This document shows positions 11,560 to 20,849 of a DNA stretch of 64,000 bases, in pieces. The stretch is from Rhabdornis inornatus (Eukaryota; Chordata; Aves; Passeriformes; Rhabdornithidae). The position numbers were made by a program, and so were the translations under genes. The notes under the pieces were generated by a model. The model saw nothing but the letters and a program-made list of their open reading frames with translations, did no database searches and had not been told where the DNA came from. Each line of letters begins with the position of its first letter. Within the stretch, counting starts at the first letter, position 1. The stretch is from contig VWZS01000184.1 in NCBI GenBank assembly GCA_013397075.1, positions 637,059-701,058 on the forward strand, in the 5' to 3' direction.

Positions 11560-14500
11560 CCACATGAACCACCACAGCTGAGAAGTCCTGAGGACACTGC
11601 TGGGACAGAGAAGTAAGATTGATATGACCTAAGCTATAGTTACTCATTTTCCACTCAATTCCTACCTTCATGCTTGGTGTAGTTCTCTCCTCATGTTTGT
11701 CCACTGCCATTCCTGCCTCAGCCACCTTCTCCCAGCCACATACCTGATCCTACTGGCTTGAACACCTTAAATATTACCATTCCTCACTCCTCACAAGATG
11801 TTGCTGGACTTTCAGCAAGTCTTCTGTTTCCTCTTTCAAATGTCAAATGCAAGAAAGATAAAAGGACTGAGATATAACAAGAAATAGTGAAACACAAACC
11901 ACAGGAACTATCCTTTTTGGTATATTGTGTATCAACACAGAAACTATTGTTTCTATTTAATAATATGTAATGTGGTCCCTGGAACTGTGTAATGTGATAA
12001 TAGAAAAAGCTATCCTATTGTCATGGTGTCTGTCAAAACCAGATTAGTAATAATTTATCTCAAGTCCACTTCCCCAAACTGTGATTATATTTTCAATGAA
12101 CAATCAGAAATGGTCTACATCCATTGTGTTCCTCAGCATATTAGTAAAGAATCAATTTATGTGTTTGCATGGACTGTATTTTTTATGTATGAAAAGCTAG
12201 ATACCGAGGTTTTATCCATCCCTGCCATTTGAAAGAAGAGATAAACAATGTAGTGAACTATTCATGACTAATTTTTTTTACTGTCTGGCAAAATACAGCT
12301 TCGCATAGCTATGCTCCAGGGACACCAATATTTCTAAAATTAGCAAGGGACAGTCACTAATCCTTTGAGGAAAGTGCTAAAGTTTGACATCTTAATTAAG
12401 GATTGAGTTTTAGAATTGCTGAAAATTACCAGGGCAAAGTTATGGATCTGAATGGATATTCAGAGAGTAATTGAGAACATCCTGGACCCTGAACTGTGAT
12501 CCAGCCTATGCTAATCTTCCCAGCTGTGTAGGATTCCTGACAGCTTTTTAGCTAGAGGAAACAGAATCCATTTAAATTGAATTAAGACTAAGATATATTA
12601 ACATATAATGTAGCTTTGCATAGTTCATCTTTGAACATTAATGGGTGGAGCTGTCTCCTGTACTTTAAATTACAGGGGAAATATTTTCTTACTTCTCACT
12701 TCAATACATGGCTAGTGTTAAAAACAGCACTGAGGCAGCTGGCAAGCAGACTTTTTATACCCAGGAGATCTGTGGTCTGCAGAACAGCAGCACCATTTTC
12801 ATCCCACTCATAAGCCCAGCTGAAGTCACAAGAAATAGCTTTCCCAGTTTTCTGCAGAAAGCAAATGAAAGCTGATAACTCAGGGTGTCAGCCTGGAAGA
12901 GACATCTTTTAGTGGATTAACCTCTAGAAGGATTACTCAGAAAATTTTGGCAGGCAAAATATCTGAGAAACTGCCTGAACTTCAAGCATCCATACAGATA
13001 GGCCATAGGACTGTGATGCACCAAAGAGAAAGTACCCTGAACACAATCAGCACCAGACTTCTCAGAAAAAGGTATGGCACACCTTAGCAGAATAATCTGC
13101 TCATAGGCTGGAGGTGTATTTCTAAATCTTCTCTGTTGTTTGTGACCTGAAGCATGAGGGTTTATATCCCCTTTAAAAATGTTTTATCCTACCTGATGCC
13201 ACTGTGGAAGCTTTTTATGATTGAGATAAATCTACAGCCTTCTTCTTAGCTTTTTCAATTCATTGTAATTTTGTAGCAAAGAGTTCCATAGGCTAATTTT
13301 TTTACCACATTAAAATGCATCCTTATACATCCTACAAAGTACATTTGAAACTCAACAAGTAATAAGCAGGAAACCCCAAAGTACATTCTCTGTAAAATGT
13401 TTTAGTTTTTTTTTTATTATAGCTGTGTCTACACCATAAAGTGTTTGTCTGTAAAGCTAACCTGTAGGAATTACATTATGAAAACTGGAAAGGGTGACTT
13501 AAGTTGTATCAACCAAAGGAATTTTCCCTAGTAGAACCATGTGCTGAATAATTTATCTTGCTCATACTCTTTTCTGATGCAGCTATGCTGGCAAAACTTT
13601 CAGCTATGGCACAAACTAGTATCCAATCTCCTTTCCTTACTTAATATGATTTGGTAAAAATAATAATAATAAAAACTTACAGTAGCAATACTTAAGTTGT
13701 CTTATGTACAGTCTTCTGCAGTAAAACTGTGTCTAATTACTGTACAATTTAGAAGTGCCTTTTTTAAATATAGTTTTACAAGAGACATGTATTATTAGGA
13801 GAGAGTGGAGTAGCACATTCACAATTTAATTTTCTGTCTCATTATTTTTTACTTTGTCTTTCAGTATTAGTGTGTTCCCTTTGCTTGTGTAACCATACTA
13901 TTGACAATTTTTTTTAAAATAAATTCTGTTTTGATTTTTAAAATATATGTTGCCTGTAGCTCCCAACACTGCCTGTGCTACAGCTCCTGGTACATTAACT
14001 ATCAATCATCCCTTGAGTTAATAACTATTATATATGGAATGAGATTCTGAATGGATATAAGTCAGCAGACAGACAGGTGTTATATGGCTTTGCATCTCAT
14101 TACAGTTCCTGATGCAGGAATGGTTCAGGATGGGAAGAGACATCAGGAGATGTCCACTAGAATGCAATTCTATGACTACTTTGGGCCATATGATAACATT
14201 ATACCTAACAGTTGTTTTTGTAGTGACTTAGTAGGTGATCCAGAGTCCCAACTCAAAATGCTGGAGACACATAACGTAATGCCTTGCACCAAATCTTCAT
14301 CAAACAGTTTTACTTTTCTGAACTGATATTCTTGAGACAAAACTCACTTAAATTAACATGATATTTTGCTACTGATTATGTGGCATTTGCATCTCACTTT
14401 AGGGTGAAAATATACTGCACTGCTTCCATGTCCAGCAGTCTCAGAAAGTATTCACAAATGGTGGCCTAACTATTGCAATGAGTTTTGGTTTTTGTCTCAG

Positions 14501-16580
14501 TAGATTGGGTCAGGAAAAAATGTTCACTCAACCAGCAAGGTGCAACTGACTCTTAGGTAGAATTTGTCAGCTTTGAAACAGTATACACCTACACCCACAC
14601 AAGAATCTATGGCAGGAAATGAAGAAGGATATAGCTAATTGTACCTATCAGGAAATGCAGGTGAAAAACATAGTTGCTGAAAAGAGATTTTTGCAAAGTT
14701 TAATGTTTTCCAAGTGTGGAAAAACCTATTCCTTCCTAAATAGGTCACAAACTAATTTTATATGTCATACAAAACTTCTGATCACATCATCTTTGATTCA
14801 CTGAAAAGCCAGAAGCTGAGGCACCAATATCCCTGCTATTGTCTGTTTCACCAGACATTGTTTAGTGTAACAGTACAAAAAATGGTTGTCTTTTTTTTCC
14901 TGAAAGAGAAAGATTGCTATCTTCACTCTCCAAAACCATAGTCTATAATTAAAAAAAAAATACCTTCTTCAACAACTAACTTTGCAAATAGGGCCATGTA
15001 AGTGAGGTCTGTCTACAGAAACAGACACACACACACACATATATGAAAATAGAAAAATATGTTTTAGCTTTATATCCCAACGAATTTTCACCCACAGAAA
15101 ACAATAGAAATTATCAACAGACATAAAACTTTAGCCTGAGTAAATTAAATGGTTCTGCTGCATTAACTTCATAAAACCATAATCCTCTCCTCCATAAACT
15201 ATTACATGCACTGCAACATATCTGATTTATGGGGTGTAGAATCGATGGGAAAAAATTAATGCTTGAAAAACATATTAGAGACATTATTGAACAGATTTTA
15301 ATTGAGATTTGATTTCAATGCCCCTTATCCACATGATTAATGGGTCCTACCCCTTGACTCCAGCAGGCAGAAAAGAGAGTCTTTAATATGACAATTAAGT
15401 ATCTGTCTTTAGGTTTTATGTAGCTCTCTCCTCAGATCACTTCATCAGTACAGTGTGGCTTTTGTGCAGATTAAATTGAGACTCAATTTTCTCTATTTTC
15501 CAGCACTTACTTATGTTTTATGACAAGCACTAAATCAATTTTATGCTATTATTGATTTTTTCTTAAATGGACACAAACCATTTCGCCTTTTGCCCTTCTT
15601 TTCTACTTTCCTTCTATTTCCTTTTTTCGCTGTATGCTTGATATACAGCCAGCTGAAGAAATTTCAAACGTTTCCTGAGATTTCTACAGGTCGTGCCAAT
15701 TCATTCACTTTTTACAACATCAGAATTGACAAAGTTAACCTGGAATTCTATCAAAACTTATGAACTTGTATATTCCTTTAATGTGGTAAAGTTTACAGAT
15801 TGAGCTTCTTCCCCTACTTTAACCTTCAAAAAAAAAAAAAAAGAAAGACAGTGTTCAAGGTTAGAGACTCCTCTTTTTCAATTAAAAAACAAACCAAGAC
15901 AAAACAAACCACAATAGACAATCTAAGAACTTCTGAAATATCTGAACTGCAGCTTCAGCTATAATTTTTGAAACACTCTGGAAATCTAATTAATACATTG
16001 ATGTAAGGAGAACCTATTTCATGGTTTACAGGGGAAAACAGCATTATCTGCAAGGTGCAATAACTCGTCTGAGATGTGGCAACAGCTAGTGGTACACCAC
16101 ACAATTAAGAAGCTCTTGGCTCTTTTTAAGGCTCTATCGTGTCTGACCTATGGCAAAAATTAACAACTGCCTTGGGCAATAAAAGTTATACAATTTGTAA
16201 TCCGATAGCTTACTTTTTTGGCAGAGAATTATACATTAAGGAGAATCAAAGAGAGAAAGAATAAATGCAATTCAGCTAACAAAATGGGCTAGACTTTTGG
16301 TTTTCTGGCTGTTTAGGGGCATGGAGGAGGTTATGAAGAGTTACCCTCTTTGTTTGAAGTCCAGCATACCTGAGCTCACATGATAAAACGGATCTCTAAA
16401 CCAAGTACAGTAGCTTCATTTTGCTGAAAAAATAATAAATCCTGTCACTGTGTTGGGTAGTTACCTAGTAACATTTTATCTGCAAACCCTCAAAATTTTT
16501 AAAAATGTGTTTATAGATTTTTTTTCCCATCTAAATAACACAAGTTTACCTAATGAATTAAAAAATGATGCTACCTGAAC
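11560..16580. other. AT-rich non-coding DNA
   Basis: No gene is recognised. Small simple repeats include (AC)n at 15025-15039 and a run of 15 A at 15828-15842. A 91-codon ATG frame at 14051-14326 has ordinary composition but no recognisable domain and no supporting splice sites. Confidence 0.55.
15025..15039. repeat. (AC)n microsatellite
   Basis: About seven AC units followed by ATATAT. Short, and probably a polymorphic dinucleotide repeat. Confidence 0.85.
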
Positions 16581-16585
16581 GATGT

Positions 16586-16657
16586 CTGTCATGGCAACTT
16601 TGCTCAGCAGATGCTTCCTTCAACTTGAGGAGAAATCTATGCTGCCATGAATGACAG
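16586..16657. repeat. imperfect inverted repeat / hairpin
   Basis: CTGTCATGGCA (16586-16596) pairs with TGCC (16643-16646) and ATGACAG (16651-16657), leaving a four-base bulge ATGA. Inside it, GCAGAT can pair with ATCT and GC across a two-base bulge, and TCCT with AGGA, closing on an eight-base loop. The overall size is close to a small RNA precursor, but the internal loops are large and asymmetric. A chance or regulatory dyad is as likely as a transcribed hairpin. Confidence 0.4.
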
Positions 16658-16659
16658 AT

Positions 16660-18320
16660 TTTGGGCCAAATAGCAATTTTTTAGTTCTTTCTAAGTGTGA
16701 TTCTATAGTCTGTGCCCACTTTTGTTTACAGTTAATATATGTATACACTGTATGTGTAAGGTGAATGGAGATGTTTACTTATGGACTTTCAATACCTTTC
16801 CTAGAGAAAAAGAAAAAGGTGCAAAAATTAGGGGGGAAAAACACAAAGGAAAAAGAACCAATCTGATTAAGAAAAAAAAAAATCTTAAATCTTATCATCA
16901 GAGATGCTGGGATGAAGTTCTCTATATGTAATGGAAATCAGATGGTAAATCAGTAAGTGGGAGAAAGTTTGGAGCTATGCCATTATGCTGTATCTCCCTT
17001 AATTTATAGATGTTTTTCCCCTCATGTAAGAAACATGCCAGTAACAATGTCAACTTCCATGGTTAACAGGAGACTTGAGGGTTTTTTCTTTATTTCTTGG
17101 CTTTCTCTTTGCACTGAGATATGAAGAGCAATGTCACAAATCAACTTGCACACTGCCTTTCTACTTCATGTAAAAAGAAAGCTTTCCTTGCAAGTGCCAG
17201 ATGCATGCAATGTGAATTCTGCATTCCTGTAGCAAGAGCAGAGGTGTCCCGAAGTCTCTGCTTCTAGCTGAATTCAGAGTCAGCCTGCTCACACATCAGT
17301 GATTCCTCAGCTATTAATTCTAATACAGAATGAAGATGCACCATTTCAATCCTTTGGAGAAATAGCTGGTTTGAGTCTTAGACTAAAGGCTCCTTATTAA
17401 TTTGCTCTACTTGGTTCTGCTTTGGTTTTGCCATTTTCTGTTTCGTATTGTACTACTAATGCTGTTAATATTGACATTGTTACTACTACCGTTACTATAA
17501 TAATACTAATCACCACACTTTGTGTACATGAGTATCATATACATACTGCAAAATAAGAAAATCCTGTAGCATCTTGTAGTTTCCTTTCATGTACCCAAAA
17601 AGCTGGTGTTACTTAAGTTTCCTAAACCTTTGTTTATTTCATTAGCATATTTTCCTCCTGTGATTTATTCTTTTCCCCATCAGTCCTATTTATCCATTGT
17701 ATCCTTTTTAGAATTGGCTTTTTAAAAAGTAAATTATACCGTTAAAACCTCTTTAACAGCAGAAGCTGTTTTTCCAAATAGATACAAGTAATTTGAGTAT
17801 ACTGTTTAAATGTTTCTAGTAGCTTGCTCTGGCTTCTCCAATCTACGTCATTTTTATTAACCTTATTTAGCTATTTTCTGGCTTTGTGTTTTACACGCCT
17901 GTGGTATTCAGACGCACAGGTAAGTACCAAAAAGAAACAGGGTACTACAGAACAGTCTGTGGGTTACAGTATCTTCTTCCTTACCCATGGTGAAATATTT
18001 TTGTCCAAGTGCCTTGTACAGCACACATCAGTAAAAGACAATTGAGACACTGTACTTGTCACTGTGTGAAAGAGCAACTGAAAAGAAAAAAATTAAAATC
18101 AGGTAAGCCTCCTTCTTGGAATATACGAGTTTGGGATAATGTGAGACCTATACGACTTCCGGGCTAAAAAAAGCACAGGTGCTGCAGAATTCCACTTAAA
18201 TGCTTTCAGAGTGATAAATCCACAACAAAATTTCTGTGTACAAAAAGCGTCAATTACCCCAATAGACTGATCTGTTGAAAAAAATCAACCTGCTTACAGA
18301 AACAAATGCTCTGCGTATGA
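16660..18320. other. AT-rich non-coding DNA left of the CpG island
   Basis: No gene is recognised. Polypurine and polypyrimidine patches and chance frames only. CpG density rises abruptly at about 18326, where the island begins. Confidence 0.55.
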
Positions 18321-18923
18321 AATGTTAGCGCAGAGCGCAGATGAGCACATACTCAATGAAAACTAATTTTTCTTGTATGTAAGCGAATGGCGTCGCGTCT
18401 TCAAGTTGGAGGGGATTTTCGCTTTAGCGCTGAGGACGAGGGGTTTTGTTTGAAGGCTCCGGAGTCGGTAAGGCAGCCCTTGAAGGAGAGCCAGACAATG
18501 CACAGGAGCCACGGAGCTCGCGGATGATCCCAGCGCGGCGTTATCGGCCGGAGCCTGCAGAGCCCCGGAGACCTTTGTGCTCCGCGCAGGCAGCGCAGAC
18601 TGTCAGCGTTCTGAGATGAGCTGCGGGCCTAATCTAGGATCGCACCCATTCAGATCAATAAGCAGCAGCAGCAGCGCTGCGCTCCGGCCCCGTCCACAGG
18701 CGCACAGGATTTTTCCTGCTTATCCCGGCCTGCAGCGCCGCGCCAGCACGGCCCACAGGAGGCCGCGGGGCTCCTGCTGCGCGCCCTCCAGCCTGGCTAC
18801 CTGTTGGAAGCCAGGGCTGTGCCAGGCCGGCCGGGAGCCGCGCTGCAATGACAATTTCACCTTCCCCATGGGCGTACAGCACGTTTCGGGTGTCTGGGGC
18901 TGAGCGCTGTGCGGGCCGGGGTT

Positions 18924-18936
18924 GTTGCCTGGTAAC
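18924..18936. promoter_or_regulatory. RFX-type X-box (GTTGCCTGGTAAC)
   Basis: The sequence is GTTGCC, one base, GGTAAC. This is a near-perfect inverted repeat that fits the X-box consensus GTNRCC(N1-3)RGYAAC bound by RFX factors. It sits inside the CpG island about 15 bases left of tandem GC boxes, a normal promoter-proximal arrangement. Binding is inferred from the motif alone. Confidence 0.6.
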
Positions 18937-18950
18937 AGGCGACCCCGCGG

Positions 18951-18970
18951 GGCGGGCCGGGGCGGGCCGG
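18951..18970. promoter_or_regulatory. tandem GC boxes, two exact GGCGGGCCGG units
   Basis: Two identical adjacent 10-base units. Each contains GGGCGGG or its overlap with the neighbouring G, the recognition core of SP/KLF factors. This is typical of TATA-less CpG-island promoters. Confidence 0.6.
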
Positions 18971-19050
18971 GCTGCGTCCTCTCCCTTCATGGAGCCCGGA
19001 GGGATTCCTTTGGAAACGGGCTGCGCTTGTTCCTCCCGTTAAATCTGCAC

Positions 19051-19062
19051 GGGTAGGTAAGC
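19051..19062 (+). promoter_or_regulatory. candidate 5' splice site of a non-coding first exon
   Basis: GGGTAG|GTAAGC with the cut after 19056 matches the strong vertebrate donor consensus (AG|GTAAG). Upstream reading frames contain stops close by (for example TAA at 19040-19042), so an exon ending here would probably be 5' UTR. No acceptor partner could be assigned within the window. Confidence 0.35.
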
Positions 19063-19319
19063 GAAGTCCCCGCACAGGAGACAGTGTCAAAATGAGAGGA
19101 AGGTAAAAAAATAAAAAAAAAAATTAAAAAATCAGAGAAAGGATTTAACGCGGTTCATAAAATCCCGCAGGGGAAATGGCGCTGTGCCCTGGGGTCCCTG
19201 CGGTCGCCTCGCCGTCCCTCTGCAGCGCCTACAGTAAAACACCTTAACTCAGCTCCGGGAGAGAGGAGGGAGGGGAAGGGACCACCTTCAGAGTGCAGCT
19301 GGAACTGGAAGCTGTCTGC

Positions 19320-19760
19320 CTCAGCCGTTAGAAATATGTGGAGAAATTACCTATCATTCCCTGTAGAGACATCCAGCAACCATCCCAACCCAGCTTTTCA
19401 GTTCGGTGATAATATGCTCCTATCAGTTTTAATAGCCCCATGCTGGATTCAGGAGGTATTATGGATTGTACAGCAAGCATATTGTCATTAAATTAAATTT
19501 TCAGAACATTCCCCAGCTCATCACAAATACCACAGAGAGTAATCATAATCGGTTCTCAACACATGTGTAATTGCCTTCAGCTGGCGTTTTTTACAGTTGA
19601 CATTGTTCAGCAGTGATAAGGTGATTGGTGATTTGAATACACAGCTTGTTTCATAGCTGCCGTAATTGAAATATGGTATGTGTGAATGGAAGATTACATT
19701 AAGACCTAGGATAATCACCTGACATGAGAGTAATTGAGTCTACAATCTGCCACTGAGTCT
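19320..19760. promoter_or_regulatory. candidate conserved non-coding element between the CpG clusters
   Basis: A 440-base AT-rich block free of interspersed repeats and simple sequence lies between two CpG-rich clusters. It contains repeated TAAT/ATTA cores, AATCATAATCGG, GTGATTGGTGATTTGAATA and CTCATCACAAA, a texture typical of developmental enhancers. No ORF of note except a 65-codon chance frame on the minus strand. Conservation itself cannot be seen from one sequence. Confidence 0.3.
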
Positions 19761-19800
19761 CTCAGGGAGGGCTGAAATGAAAAGAAGCCATTAGTAGATT

Positions 19801-20060
19801 ATGCCACTGCTGGCTCGGCTCGGCGCAGCTCTGGAGCGCCGGGATGGCATTCCTGGGCGGCGGGATGGGCATCGCCGGCCGGGCCGGGCTCGGCTGCCCC
19901 CGCCTCGGGCACCGCCGGGAACTTCTCAGCTTTTCCTGGGGCGGGCGGGGCAGGGAGGGAGCCTGGCTCCAGGGCAAACGCTTCCTGCTAGCCTGGGAAA
20001 TACTGCTTCTTTATCGTCCTGGCGCCGGGCACAGGGGTCCGATCCCTCCATGCCATTCCC
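19801..20060. promoter_or_regulatory. second CpG-rich cluster, alternative promoter or shore
   Basis: Dense CpG and GC-box-like runs (GGGGCGGGCGGGG near 19939-19951, GCCGGCCGGGCCGGG near 19874-19888) resume after the AT-rich gap. An ATG frame (19801-20154, 117 codons) and a second ATG frame (from 19844) begin here. Their Arg/Gly/Pro-rich products match nothing I recognise and are not called as genes. Confidence 0.55.
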
Positions 20061-20639
20061 TCAGGAAGGGCTCCGTGTGCCTGTAGAAAAAGTAGAGTAT
20101 GAATTCATCCTGATGGGTTCGGGCGTAAATGGTCAAACTCTAACAATTGTTTAGCCTCTTACAGGGGGAACCAAGCGTCTGGAATGTAAAGATGCAATGT
20201 AAAGAGTGCCCCTATTTTTTGTTAGTTTTCAGGATGCGGGCTGCATGAGATACTCTTTTTAAAAATCAAATTTGGAAGTACACTGAGGTTAATTATACGA
20301 TGGTAACCAAGAGGAACAGTTGTAGCTAACCTTTAAATATAAATGTAATAAGGTGCCTGCAAATCTGAAACAAATATTTACTCCAGGTGTCCAGACTTAA
20401 TGGACAAAAGCATAATTGCTTTTTAAGGAGAATATTTTATTTGTTAGTCACTGAGGATTATTTTGTGGTAGAATAGTCTCTGTTTCTTTCTTCATTTATT
20501 TCTTCTTTTGGAAGGCAGTATGTTTTGTTGGATTTTTGTTGTTCTTTTTTTTTTCCAAATCTACTGTACATACAGATCACAAACCCTGAACAAAGAAGAA
20601 TTACAAACCCAGCTGAGATAAACATGTCAGAATTACTGT

Positions 20640-20830
20640 TAAGAGGCTGATGCCCAGAGTGTTTAATGGCTTGAAAAGATGATCGAGCATTTATGCAGCT
20701 ACCCCTTCAAAAATTATCATTGAGCCAATGATAATCCAGTTATAATAATGAGCACCGAGTCAATTAAGCTTAGCATGCAGAGAAACTACTTTTTATTATT
20801 ACATAACTCATTCTCTTCCATCTTTAAAAA
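20640..20830. promoter_or_regulatory. candidate conserved non-coding element with a perfect GATA-containing dyad
   Basis: A repeat-free AT-rich block close to the CpG island carries a perfect 10-base inverted repeat, ATTATCATTG (20713-20722), spacer AGC, CAATGATAAT (20726-20735). Each arm holds a GATA core (TTATC/GATAA) and a SOX-like CATTG/CAATG core. GAGCATTTATGCAGC upstream and GAGTCAATTAAGCTTAGCATGC downstream add homeobox and octamer-like sites. The function is inferred from motif clustering only. Confidence 0.35.
20713..20735. repeat. perfect 10-bp inverted repeat, 3-base spacer
   Basis: ATTATCATTG and its exact reverse complement CAATGATAAT are separated by AGC. This is the core of the candidate element around it. 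Confidence 0.9.
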
Positions 20831-20849
20831 AATAAAATTGGAATTATGA

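Larger units (their letters stand above)
18326..19260. promoter_or_regulatory. CpG island, probable promoter / 5' exon region
   Basis: In a window that is otherwise AT-rich and CpG-poor, CpG dinucleotides become dense here, with GC-rich runs at 18381-18640, 18680-18980 and 19145-19260 and one A-rich break near 19100-19140. Tandem GC boxes (18951-18970), an X-box-like palindrome (18924-18936) and a strong plus-strand donor-like site (19056/19057) lie within it. Non-methylated islands of this kind normally mark vertebrate promoters. ORFs on both strands (18577-18903 plus, 18655-18990 minus, 18857-19090 minus) are rich in Ala, Arg, Gly and Pro, as any GC-rich DNA would give, and none was recognised. 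The direction of transcription is most likely plus, from the donor site, but the island could be bidirectional. Confidence 0.8.

Noticed and set aside
18577..19090. Four ORFs on both strands in the main CpG island
   Set aside because: They overlap each other in different frames, have biased composition and match nothing known to me.
19801..20154. 117-codon ATG ORF in the second CpG cluster
   Set aside because: GC-rich DNA gives long Arg/Gly/Pro frames in all registers. The product is not recognised and another ATG frame overlaps it.
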